From: Thioclava sp. ES.031
Lineage (GTDB): Bacteria > Pseudomonadota > Alphaproteobacteria > Rhodobacterales > Rhodobacteraceae
DNA: 64,000 nt
NCBI RefSeq assembly: GCF_002563775.1
Contig: NZ_PDJO01000001.1
Span: 1,188,001 to 1,252,000 of the forward strand
Reading direction: 5' to 3'
Below the pieces are notes generated by a model. That model saw nothing but the letters and a program-made list of their open reading frames with translations. It was not told the origin of the DNA and ran no database searches. Of the stretch, positions 28,254 through 37,900 are shown in pieces (positions within the stretch are counted from its first letter, which is position 1; every line of letters starts with the position of its first letter). The position numbers were made by a program, and so were the translations under genes.

Positions 28254-29411
28254 ATGGGCGCCTATATCCTGCGGCGATTGCTGATGGTGATCCCCACCTT
28301 GTTGGGAATCATGATCATCAACTTCACGCTGACGCAATTCGTCCCCGGCGGGCCGATCGAACAGGTCATCGCCCGCGTGCAGGGCGAGGCGGATTCGATG
28401 CGCAATATCTCGGGCGGCGGGGATGCGGGCACGCAGAACCAGGGCGGCGTCGAGGACAGCGGCTATCAGGGCGCGCGCGGCATCTCTCCGGAACTGCTCA
28501 ATCAGCTCGAAGTGCAGATGGGCTTCGCGCGGATCGTCTGCGATGACGGCTTCACCGGCACGCCCGATCTGGCGGACCCGGCCTGCCACAAGGAGAAGAT
28601 CCCGGCCTGGCAGCGCTTCGCGATCATGATGAAGGGCTATCTGACCTTCGATTTCGGCAACAGCTTCTTCCGCAACGAGAGCGTCGTGAACCTCGTGATC
28701 GACAAGATGCCGGTCTCGATCACGCTGGGCCTGTGGTCGACGATCCTCGCCTATATCATCTCGATCCCGCTGGGCATTCGCAAAGCGGTGCGCGACGGCA
28801 CGCCCTTCGACACCTGGACCTCCGGCGCGATCATCGTGGGCTACGCGATCCCGGGCTTCCTCTTCGCGGTGATGCTGATGGTGCTGTTCGCGGGCGGCAG
28901 CTATTTCAAGATTTTCCCGCTGCGCGGCCTGACATCGGATAATTTCGACCAGCTGACGATGATCGGTAAGGCGCTCGATTACCTGTGGCACATCGCGCTG
29001 CCGGTGACGGCCACGACCATCGCGAGCTTCGCCACGATGACGCTGCTGACGAAGAACTCCTTCCTCGACGAGATCAACAAGCAATATGTGATGACCGCCC
29101 GCGCTAAGGGTCTGGCCGAAAAGAAGGTGCTTTACGGCCATGTCTTCCGCAACGCGATGCTGATCGTGATCGCGGGCTTCCCGGCGCAGTTCCTCGGCAT
29201 CTTCTTCGGCGCCTCGATCATCGTCGAGACGATCTTCTCGCTCGACGGGCTGGGCCTGCTGGGCTTCCAGGCGGCGGTGGAGCGCGACTACCCGGTGATC
29301 TTCGGTACGCTCTACATGTTCGGGCTGATCTCGCTCGTCGTGAACATCATCTCCGACATGATGTATGTCTTCGTTGACCCGCGGATCGATTTCGAGAAGA
29401 GGTCCGGCTGA
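28254..29411 (+). CDS. yejB: Peptide ABC importer permease YejB
   Basis: Membrane protein of 385 residues. It has the YejB-specific periplasmic insertion after the first helix (GGPIEQVIARVQGEADSMRN, then a Gly-rich region and CDDGFTGTPDLADPAC), and then a BPD-type permease core with the coupling segment YVMTARAKGLAEKKVLYGHVFRN (shown here only as a landmark around residue 280). The stop overlaps the next start by one base (TGATG). It forms the channel with YejE. Confidence 0.92.
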   Translation: MGAYILRRLLMVIPTLLGIMIINFTLTQFVPGGPIEQVIARVQGEADSMRNISGGGDAGTQNQGGVEDSGYQGARGISPELLNQLEVQMGFARIVCDDGFTGTPDLADPACHKEKIPAWQRFAIMMKGYLTFDFGNSFFRNESVVNLVIDKMPVSITLGLWSTILAYIISIPLGIRKAVRDGTPFDTWTSGAIIVGYAIPGFLFAVMLMVLFAGGSYFKIFPLRGLTSDNFDQLTMIGKALDYLWHIALPVTATTIASFATMTLLTKNSFLDEINKQYVMTARAKGLAEKKVLYGHVFRNAMLIVIAGFPAQFLGIFFGASIIVETIFSLDGLGLLGFQAAVERDYPVIFGTLYMFGLISLVVNIISDMMYVFVDPRIDFEKRSG

Positions 29412-30523
29412 TGGCATTGTCTCCTCTCAACCAACGTCGCTGGCGCAACTTCAAGGCCAATCGCCGCGCCTTCTGGTCGGCGATCATCTTCGCCGTGCTC
29501 TTCGTCCTCGCGATGTTCGCGGAGTTCATCGCGAACGACAAACCCATCGTGGTGAGCTATCGCGGCGAGCTGTATTTCCCGATCTACAACTTCTACCCCG
29601 AGACCGCTTTCGGCGGCGATTTCCGCACCGAGGCGATCTATCGCGACCCGACCGTGCAATGCCTGATCGAGACGGGCGGCACCGAGGGCTGCTTCGACGC
29701 GGACGACCCGAACGCCTTCGCGAAACAGGCGCTGCAGGCGGGCGAGGTCGATGGCGAGAAGATCGAGAAGGGCTGGCTCCTGTGGCCGCCGATCCCCTAC
29801 AGCTACAACACGATCAACGATGTGGGCACCGCGCCCTCGGCCCCCGATGCCGATCACTGGCTGGGCACGGACGACACCGCGCGCGACGTGCTGGCGCGGG
29901 TGATCTACGGCTTCCGCACCTCGGTGCTGTTCGCGCTGATCGTGACCGGGATCGGCTCGATCATCGGGATCGCGGCAGGCGCCGTGCAGGGCTATTTCGG
30001 CGGCAAGGTGGACCTGTTCTTCCAGCGCATTCTGGAGATCTGGTCCTCCACACCCGCGCTCTACGTCATCATCATCCTCTTCGCGATCCTGGGCCGAAGT
30101 TTCTGGCTTCTGGTGATGGTCTCGATCCTCTTCGGCTGGCCCGCGCTGGTCGGCGTCGTCCGGGCCGAGTTCCTGCGCGCGCGCAACTTCGAATATGTCC
30201 GTGCCGCCCGTGCGCTTGGCGTGTCGGACCGTGTGATCATGTTCCGCCACATCCTGCCAAATGCGATGGTGGCGACGCTGACCATGCTGCCCTTCGTGAT
30301 CACCGGCGCGATCGGCGCGCTCGCCTCGCTCGATTATCTGGGCTACGGGCTGCCGTCGTCGGCGCCCTCGCTTGGGGAGCTTGCGCTGCAGGGCAAGCAG
30401 CACCTGCAAGCGCCGTGGCTGGCCTTCTCGGCCTTCTTCACCTTCGCCATCATGCTCTCGCTTCTGGTCTTCGTCTTCGAGGGCATCCGTGACGCGTTCG
30501 ATCCCAGAAAGGTGTTCCGATGA
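29411..30523 (+). CDS. yejE: Peptide ABC importer permease YejE
   Basis: Membrane protein of 370 residues. A first helix (FWSAIIFAVLFVLAMFAEFI) is followed by the YejE-specific periplasmic insertion beginning NDKPIVVSYRGELYFPIYNF, then a five-helix permease core with the EAA-like segment YVRAARALGVSDRVIMFRHI. The start is coupled to yejB and the stop overlaps the yejF start (ATGA). Length and insertions are as expected for the family. Confidence 0.92.
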   Translation: MALSPLNQRRWRNFKANRRAFWSAIIFAVLFVLAMFAEFIANDKPIVVSYRGELYFPIYNFYPETAFGGDFRTEAIYRDPTVQCLIETGGTEGCFDADDPNAFAKQALQAGEVDGEKIEKGWLLWPPIPYSYNTINDVGTAPSAPDADHWLGTDDTARDVLARVIYGFRTSVLFALIVTGIGSIIGIAAGAVQGYFGGKVDLFFQRILEIWSSTPALYVIIILFAILGRSFWLLVMVSILFGWPALVGVVRAEFLRARNFEYVRAARALGVSDRVIMFRHILPNAMVATLTMLPFVITGAIGALASLDYLGYGLPSSAPSLGELALQGKQHLQAPWLAFSAFFTFAIMLSLLVFVFEGIRDAFDPRKVFR

Positions 30524-32130
30524 AACCGGTTCTCGAGGTCGAAAACCTGAAGGTCGCCTTCAGCTCCGAGGGCAAATTCACCCCGGCCGTGAAAGGCGTG
30601 AGCTTCACCGTGAATGCGGGCGAGACCGTCGCGTTGGTGGGCGAGTCCGGCTCGGGCAAATCCGTGACCGCGCTGTCGACCGTGGCGCTGGTCGGGGGCA
30701 ATTCCAAGGTCGAGGGCTCGATCCGCTACGAGGGCCGCGAGATGGTCGGCGCGACCGAGCGCGAGCTGATGCAGGTGCGTGGCAACGATATCAGCTTCAT
30801 CTTTCAGGAGCCGATGACCTCGCTCAATCCGCTGCACACGCTGGAAAAGCAGATCGGCGAAAGCCTCGCGCTGCACCAGGGCGTGACGGGTGAGCAGGCC
30901 AAGAAACGTATCATCGACCTGCTCGACAAGGTCGGCATCCAGAACCCGGCGGACCGTTTGCAGGACTACCCGCACCAGCTCTCGGGCGGACAACGCCAGC
31001 GCGTGATGATCGCGATGGCGCTCGCCAACGGGCCCGACCTGCTGATCGCAGACGAACCGACGACCGCGCTCGACGTGACGATTCAGGCGCAGATCCTCGA
31101 GCTGCTGGCCGATCTGAAGCGCGACATGGGCATGAGCCTTCTGTTCATCAGCCACGACCTCGGCGTGGTGCGGCGCATCGCGGACCGGGTCTGCGTCATG
31201 CAGCATGGCGAGATCGTGGAGCAGGGGAAGACCGAAGACATCTTCGCCAACCCCAAACACCCCTATACGAAGAAACTTCTGGAGGCCGAACCCACCGGCC
31301 GCGCCGAACCGGTGCCCGAGAACGCGCCCGAACTGGTGCGCACCGAGCATCTGAAAATTTGGTTCCCGATCCAGCGCGGTCTGCTGCGCAAGACCATCGG
31401 CCATGTGAAGGCGGTGAACGACGCCTCGCTGTCGGTGAGGGCAGGGGAGACGCTGGGCATCGTGGGCGAATCCGGCTCGGGCAAGACCACGCTCGCGCTC
31501 GCGATCATGCGGCTCATCGCCTCCGAAGGGCCGATCATCTACGAGAACCAGGACATCTCCAGCTGGCAGGCGAACAAGCTGCGCGCGCTGCGCCGCGACA
31601 TGCAGATCGTGTTCCAGGACCCGTTCGGCTCGCTCTCGCCGCGTATGACGGTGGAGCAGATCATCGGCGAAGGTCTGACCGTCCACGGCGTCGATCCGGG
31701 CCGCAACCGCCGCGAGATGGTGGCCGAAATCATGGAGGAAACCGGGCTCGATCCGTCGATGATGGAGCGCTACCCACATGAATTCTCGGGTGGCCAGCGC
31801 CAGCGGATCGCCATCGCCCGCGCGATGATCCTGCGTCCCAAGGTGGTGGTGCTGGACGAGCCGACCTCGGCGCTCGACATGACGGTGCAGGTGCAGATCG
31901 TGGACCTGCTGCGCGATCTGCAGGAACGCCACGGGCTCGCGTATCTGTTCATCAGCCACGACCTGCGGGTGGTGCGCGCGCTCAGCCACAAGATCATGGT
32001 GATGAAGCGCGGCGACGTGGTCGAGGCGGGCAACGCGGCGGAGGTCTTCGCCAATCCGCAGACCGCCTATACCCGCCAGTTGATGGTGGCCGCCTTGGGG
32101 GAGAGTTCGCTGACCCCCGAGATTGCATGA
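30520..32130 (+). CDS. yejF: Peptide ABC importer double ATPase YejF
   Basis: Fused ATP-binding protein of 536 residues with two complete nucleotide-binding domains. Domain 1 has Walker A GESGSGKS at residues 41-48 and signature [12 protein letters not shown]; domain 2 has Walker [10 protein letters not shown] at residues 316-324 and signature [12 protein letters not shown]; each has its own Walker B ([18 protein letters not shown]) and H-loop. It drives the YejB/YejE channel. The stop codon overlaps the start of a glycosyltransferase gene, which is not part of the classical yej operon. Confidence 0.94.
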   Translation: MKPVLEVENLKVAFSSEGKFTPAVKGVSFTVNAGETVALVGESGSGKSVTALSTVALVGGNSKVEGSIRYEGREMVGATERELMQVRGNDISFIFQEPMTSLNPLHTLEKQIGESLALHQGVTGEQAKKRIIDLLDKVGIQNPADRLQDYPHQLSGGQRQRVMIAMALANGPDLLIADEPTTALDVTIQAQILELLADLKRDMGMSLLFISHDLGVVRRIADRVCVMQHGEIVEQGKTEDIFANPKHPYTKKLLEAEPTGRAEPVPENAPELVRTEHLKIWFPIQRGLLRKTIGHVKAVNDASLSVRAGETLGIVGESGSGKTTLALAIMRLIASEGPIIYENQDISSWQANKLRALRRDMQIVFQDPFGSLSPRMTVEQIIGEGLTVHGVDPGRNRREMVAEIMEETGLDPSMMERYPHEFSGGQRQRIAIARAMILRPKVVVLDEPTSALDMTVQVQIVDLLRDLQERHGLAYLFISHDLRVVRALSHKIMVMKRGDVVEAGNAAEVFANPQTAYTRQLMVAALGESSLTPEIA

Positions 32131-33353
32131 AGATCCTCTTCGTTCACCAGAACTTCCCGGGCCAGTTCGTACATCTGGCACCGGCTCTGGCCGCGCGCGG
32201 GCATGACATTCTCGCCCTGACGGTCGAGACGAACCAGCGCCCCTCGCCGGTGAAGGTGGTGAAATATCGCAAGCCCGCGCCGGTCGAGATGTCCTCGCGG
32301 CTCACCCGCCTTTACGCCGATTGCGCCGCGCGCGGGGCGAAGGTTGCGCTGGCCGCCCGGCAGCTGCGCGACAAGCACGGCTATGTGCCGGACGTGATCT
32401 TTGGCCATTCCGGCTGGGGCGAGACGCTGTTCCTGCGCGAGGTCTGGCCCGAAGCGAAGCTGTTGGTCTATGCCGAGCTGATGTATCGCACGACCGGCAT
32501 GGACACGGACTTCGACGCGGAGTTCCAGCGCCCCGGCCTCGAGACCCGCATCTCTACCACCGCGCGCTCGGCCCATCTGATCCAGTCGATGGTGCAGGCC
32601 GATGCGGGGCTCGCCCCGACCGAGTTTCAGGCCGAGACCTTCCCGCCGGAGCTGCGCGCCAAGCTCACCATCTGCCATGACGGCGTCGATTGCGCCCGCC
32701 TCGCACCGAACCCGCAGGCGCGTTTTACGGTGCCCGGAACGACGCTCACCTTCCGCCCCGGCGACGAGGTTCTGACCTTCGTGAACCGCTCGCTCGAACC
32801 CTATCGCGGCTATCACTCCTTCATGCGCGCGCTGCCCGAAGTGCTCGCCGCGCGGCCCGAGGCGCATGTGCTGATCGTGGGCGAGGAGGGGCAAAGCTAT
32901 GGCGCCCCGCCGAAGGACGCCAAAAGCTGGAAACAGAAATTCCTCGACGAGGTTCGCGACCGGCTGGACATGAGCCGCGTGCATTTCCTCGGTCGTATTC
33001 CTTACGGCGATTACGTCGACATGCTCCATGTCAGCCGCACCCATGCCTACCTGACCTATCCCTTCGTGCTCAGCTGGTCGCTGATGGAATCGATGGCTGC
33101 CGGCTGCGCCATCGTGGCCTCGGATACCGCCCCGGTGCGCGAGGTGATCACCGACGGGCAGACCGGGCGGCTGGTGGATTTCTTCGACATCCCCGGCTGG
33201 TCGAGGGCACTGATCGAAGGGCTTGCGACTCCGCAGACATTCGCCCCGATGCGCGAGGCAGCCCGCGCCCATATGTGCGAGCGTTACGACCTGCGCACCC
33301 ATTGCCTGCCGCGCCTGATCGCCTTCGTCGAGGGCGCGATCGCCACACCCTGA
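32127..33353 (+). CDS. Glycosyltransferase family 4 (GT-B), coupled to yejF
   Basis: Protein of 408 residues with a GT-B fold: an N-terminal Rossmann half starting [21 protein letters not shown], a GHSGWGE loop, then the C-terminal donor half with the HVLIVGEEG strand and the nucleotide-sugar site motif ending in ESMAAGCAIVASDTAPVREVI (described as the conserved E-x7-E region near residue 315). It is soluble, with no signal. It overlaps yejF by 4 bases, so it is translated with the peptide importer, an association with no obvious metabolic reason. The acceptor and the sugar are unknown. Confidence 0.85.
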   Translation: MKILFVHQNFPGQFVHLAPALAARGHDILALTVETNQRPSPVKVVKYRKPAPVEMSSRLTRLYADCAARGAKVALAARQLRDKHGYVPDVIFGHSGWGETLFLREVWPEAKLLVYAELMYRTTGMDTDFDAEFQRPGLETRISTTARSAHLIQSMVQADAGLAPTEFQAETFPPELRAKLTICHDGVDCARLAPNPQARFTVPGTTLTFRPGDEVLTFVNRSLEPYRGYHSFMRALPEVLAARPEAHVLIVGEEGQSYGAPPKDAKSWKQKFLDEVRDRLDMSRVHFLGRIPYGDYVDMLHVSRTHAYLTYPFVLSWSLMESMAAGCAIVASDTAPVREVITDGQTGRLVDFFDIPGWSRALIEGLATPQTFAPMREAARAHMCERYDLRTHCLPRLIAFVEGAIATP

Positions 33354-33406
33354 TACGCGCCCTTCCGCGAGACGGACTCGACTCCGCAGCCCCCGAGACC
33401 TAAAAA

Positions 33407-33421
33407 GAACAAAGCACGAAC
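33407..33421. promoter_or_regulatory. LexA (SOS) box GAAC-N7-GAAC before imuB-dnaE2
   Basis: GAAC at 33407 and GAAC at 33418 are separated by exactly 7 bases, which is the direct-repeat LexA site of alphaproteobacteria (read as GTTC-N7-GTTC on the other strand). It lies 29 bases upstream of the imuB start, where a repressor would block initiation. A further GAAC follows at 33431. This places imuB-dnaE2 under DNA-damage control. Confidence 0.85.
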
Positions 33422-33449
33422 AAGTGACTCGAACCCTAGGCTCAGCGAC

Positions 33450-34925
33450 ATGCTCGACGGGCGCACACGGCGTATTCTCACTCTCTGGTTTCCCCGGCTG
33501 GCGAGCGACCGGGTTCTTCGCGCGCGCCCCGTTGAGGGGCCCTTCGCGCTGGTCATGCGCGAGGGCAATACCGACCGGCTGCACTGCCTGAACGCCGCCG
33601 CCGAGGGGCAGGGGCTGGCGCGCAGCATGGCGCTGTCCGAGGCCCGCGCCTTCTGCCCCGCGCTGCAGACCGCGCCCGCCGATCCCGCCCGCGAGGCGCA
33701 ATTTCTCGAAACCCTGCGCCGCTGGGCCACGCGCTACTGCCCTTGGGTGGGGCTGGAGGACGAGGGTCTGGTGCTCGACATCACCGGCTCGGATCACCTC
33801 TGGGGCGGGGAGGAGCCGATGATGGCCGAGATGGCCGCCCGGCTGGAGCGCGCCCGGATCACCGCGCGGCTGGGCCTCGCCGATACGCGCGGCGCGGCTT
33901 GGGCGCTGGCGCATTTCGCCCCCGGCCTGGCCGCGCCCGGCGCGCGTCTCTCGGCACTGGGCAAGCTGCCGGTGGCTGCGCTGCGCCTGCCGCATGACAC
34001 GGTCACGGGGCTGCAGCGGCTGGGCCTGCGCGAGATCGGCGATCTGACCCGCACGCCGCGCGCGCCGCTCGTGCGCCGCTTCGGGGCGGGGCTGATGGCG
34101 CGGCTCGATCAGGCCTTGGGCGATCTGCCCGAACAGGTCTCGCCCGTGGCCGATCCGCCCCATTACGGCACCCGCCTGACCCTGCCCGAACCGATCGGCC
34201 AGCAGGCCGATGTGATGGCCGGGATCGAGCGGCTGCTCGACCGACTCTGCACCAAACTCAAGGAAAACGAGACCGGCGCGCGGGTGCTCTGCCTCACTCT
34301 GCGCCGCGTCGATCAGGCCAGTCAGGAGGTCGAGCTGCGCCTCGCCACCCCGCTCCGCGACCCCGCCCGGATCGCGGCCCTCTTCGCGCGTGGCATCGAG
34401 GATATCGACGCGGGCTTCGGCATCGACCAGATGCGCCTCGCCGCCACGCAGGTCGAGGCACTGCCCGCCCGCCAGATCGGCGCCATCGCCACCGAGCGGC
34501 GCGACAAGCTGGGCGATCTGATCACCCGGATCGGGCTGCGCATCGGGCTGGAGAACGTTCAGCGCTACCTGCCCGCCGACAGCCATATCCCCGAGCGCAG
34601 CTTCCTGATCGCGCCCGCCGCCTTCACCGAGCCCGAGGGCAACTGGCACCAGCCGCATCCCCGTCCGCTGCGGCTGTTCCCGCCCGAGCCGCTCATCTCT
34701 GACGCGCCCGATCCGCCGCGCCGCTTCCGCTGGCGTCGTCAGTCGCTCAGCGCGGAACGCATCGAGGGGCCGGAACGGCTGACCCCGGAATGGTGGTTCG
34801 ACGACCCGAACTGGCGGCGCGGGATGCGCGACTATTGGCGCGTCGAGACCGGGCAGGGGCTGCGGCTCTGGATGTTCCACACGCCGCAGGATCCCGGCTG
34901 GTATGTCGAGGGGGTCTTCGCATGA
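33450..34925 (+). CDS. imuB: ImuB, Y-family polymerase-like mutagenesis factor
   Basis: Protein of 491 residues with DinB/UmuC-type architecture that lacks polymerase active-site residues. Where true Y-family enzymes have the metal-binding D-x-D at the N-terminus it reads LWFPRLASDRV, and where they have SIDEA it reads LDITGSDHLW. Such ImuB proteins act as adaptors that bring DnaE2 to the beta clamp during SOS mutagenesis. The start ATG at 33450 gives the usual N-terminus RRILTLWFPR; the ribosome site is weak. It overlaps dnaE2 by 4 bases. The usual upstream partner imuA is absent here. Confidence 0.9.
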   Translation: MLDGRTRRILTLWFPRLASDRVLRARPVEGPFALVMREGNTDRLHCLNAAAEGQGLARSMALSEARAFCPALQTAPADPAREAQFLETLRRWATRYCPWVGLEDEGLVLDITGSDHLWGGEEPMMAEMAARLERARITARLGLADTRGAAWALAHFAPGLAAPGARLSALGKLPVAALRLPHDTVTGLQRLGLREIGDLTRTPRAPLVRRFGAGLMARLDQALGDLPEQVSPVADPPHYGTRLTLPEPIGQQADVMAGIERLLDRLCTKLKENETGARVLCLTLRRVDQASQEVELRLATPLRDPARIAALFARGIEDIDAGFGIDQMRLAATQVEALPARQIGAIATERRDKLGDLITRIGLRIGLENVQRYLPADSHIPERSFLIAPAAFTEPEGNWHQPHPRPLRLFPPEPLISDAPDPPRRFRWRRQSLSAERIEGPERLTPEWWFDDPNWRRGMRDYWRVETGQGLRLWMFHTPQDPGWYVEGVFA

Positions 34926-37900
34926 CCGCTCCCTTCGCCTTGGCCGAAATATCCCGGGGGGCGCCCGACGGGCGCGGGGGAAGCGCCCCCTCGACGGTCG
35001 TGACCACCGCCAACACCCCCGCCATTCCGCTCGCCTATGCCGAGCTTTGCACCACCTCCAATTTCACCTTCCTCACCGGCGCGTCCCACCCCGAGGAGCT
35101 GATGGTGCGCGCCGCCGAGCTGGGCCTCGAGGCCATCGCGATCACCGACCGCAACTCGCTCGCGGGCGTGGTGCGTGCTTTCTCCGCACTCAAGGAACTC
35201 AAGCGCGAGATCGGAGAGGCTTTGCGTATCCGCTCGGAAGTCCAGCGCGACGAAAGCTCCCGCCAGCCCATCGGATCGCCACAGGATCTGGCCCGACCCA
35301 CAACCGCGAAACTGCCGAAGCTGATCGTCGGCGCGCGGCTGGTGCTGAGCGATTGCCCGGTCGAGTGGGTGGCGCTTCCCACCGACCGCGCGGCCTATCA
35401 CCGGCTGAGCCAGCTTCTGACCCGCGGCAAGCGCCGGGCGGGGAAGGGGGAGTGTCACCTGACCCGCGCGGACCTTCTGGAGGGCTGCGCGGGGATGATC
35501 CTGATCGCCCTGCCGCCCGCCGATCTGGCCCGTGCCTACCGCCCGCTGCAGGAGATGCGGCGGCGCTTTCCGGGACAGGTCTTCCTTGGCGCGCCGCCGC
35601 GCTATGACGGCTCGGATCAGCGCTGGTTCGACGCCTGCGCGGCGCTCGCGCTCCGGGCCTCGACGCCGATGGTGGCGACTGGCGACGTGCTGATGCATCG
35701 CGGGTCGCGCCGGCAGCTGGCCGATGTGCTGACCTGCCTGCGCGAGGGCTGCACCATCGACGCGCTTGGCACCCGCGCGCTGCCCAATGCCGAGCGCCGG
35801 TTGAAGGGGCCGCAGGACATGGCGCGGCTCTACCGTCGCCACCCCGCAGCCCTGCGCCGAAGCTGCGAGATCGCGGCGCGCTGCGGTTTCGATCTCGACG
35901 AACTCAGCTACGAATATCCCGATGAGGTGGCGCAGAACGAGCCCGCGCAGGACCGGCTCGACCGGCTCGCCCGCGAGGGGCTGGCGCGGCGCTCTCCGGG
36001 GGGCATCTCGGAACGTCACGCAGGCCTGCTGGAGAAAGAGCTGCGCCTCGTCTCCGAACTGGGCTTCGCCGCCTATTTCCTCACCGTCCATGACATCGTG
36101 AGCTTCGCCCGCAGCCGCGGCATCCTGTGTCAGGGGCGCGGCTCGGCGGCCAATTCGATCATCTGCTGGGCGCTTGGCATCACCGATGTCAGCCCCGATC
36201 AGATCGGCATGGTCTTCGAGCGCTTCATCTCGAAATATCGCGGCGAGCCGCCTGATATCGACGTCGATTTCGAGCATGAGCGCCGCGAAGAAGTCATCCA
36301 GTGGATCTATGAGCGCTATGGCCGCGACCGCGCTGGGCTTTGTGCCACCGTGATCCATTTCCGCACCCGCGCCGCGATCCGCGAGGTGGGCAAGGTGATG
36401 GGGCTGAGCGCCGATGTCACGGCGAGCCTCGCGGGCCAGATCTGGGGGATTTCCGGCAAGGGGCCGGACCATGCGCGGATGGGTGAGCTGGGCCTCGACC
36501 CCACCGACCGGCGGCTGTCGCAGACGCTGAAACTGATCGGCGAGATCATCGGATTTCCGCGCCATCTCAGCCAGCATGTCGGCGGCTTCGTCATCACGAA
36601 AGGCCGCCTCGACGCGCTTTGTCCGATCGAGAATGCCGCGATGGAGGGGCGCACCTGCATCGAATGGGACAAGGACGATATCGACACGCTGGGCATCCTG
36701 AAGGTCGACGTGCTCAGCCTCGGGATGCTCACCTGTATCCGCAAGAGCTTCGACCTTCTGGCGGGTCACGAGAAGCTGGATATGTCGCTCGCCACCGTCC
36801 CGCAGGAGGACATGCCGACCTATGACATGCTGTGCCGCGCCGATGCGGTGGGGGTGTTTCAGGTGGAAAGCCGGGCGCAGATGAACTTCCTGCCGAGGAT
36901 GCGTCCACGCACTTTCTACGACCTCGTGATCGAGGTCGCCATCGTCCGTCCCGGTCCCATTCAGGGCGGCATGGTCCACCCCTATATCAACCGTCGTCAG
37001 GGGTGCGAAAAGGTAGATTTCCCCTCCAAGGAGCTGGAAGGCGTGCTGGGCAAAACCCTCGGCGTGCCGCTGTTCCAAGAACAGGCGATGCAGATCGCGG
37101 TGGTGGCTGCGGGCTTCACGCCGGAGGAGGCCGATCGCCTGCGCCGCTCGCTCGCGACGTTTCGCAAGATGGGTACGATCGGCACCTTTCGCGAGCGCTT
37201 CGTGCAAGGCATGCTGGCACGCGGCTACACGCCCGATTTCGCCGATCGCTGCTTCTCCCAGATCGAGGGGTTCGGCGAATACGGCTTCCCCGAAAGCCAC
37301 GCGGCGGCCTTTGCGCATCTCACCTATGTCTCCTCCTGGCTGAAGTGCCACCACCCTGCGATCTTCGCCTGCGCGCTGCTGAATTCGCAGCCGATGGGCT
37401 TTTACGCCCCCGCCCAGATCGTGCGCGACGTGCGGGAACACGGGGTCGAGGTGCGGCCCGTTTGCGTCAACCATTCGGGCTGGGACAGCTCGCTGGAACG
37501 CCGCGCGGACGGGGCTTTGGCGCTGCGTCTGGGCTTTCGCCAGATCAAGGGATTTCGCGAGGAGGACGCGGGCTGGATCGTCGCTGCACGGGGCAATGGC
37601 TACCCCGATCCCGAGAGCCTCTGGCTGCGCGCGGGCACGCCGCCGCATGTGCTCGAACGCCTCGCCGAGGCCGATGGGTTTGCCGGAATTGGCCTCACGC
37701 GGCGCGATGCGCTCTGGGCCGTGAAAGCGATCCGCGCCCCCGCGCCGCTACCGCTTTTCGCCGATCCGATGGACGGGGAAGGGGGGCGCGAACCGGCTGT
37801 AGAGCTGCCCGCGATGCATCTGGGAGAGGAGGTCGTGGAGGATTACGTGGCGCTCAGATTGAGCCTGCGCGCCCATCCGATGGAGCTGCTGCGCCCCTCG

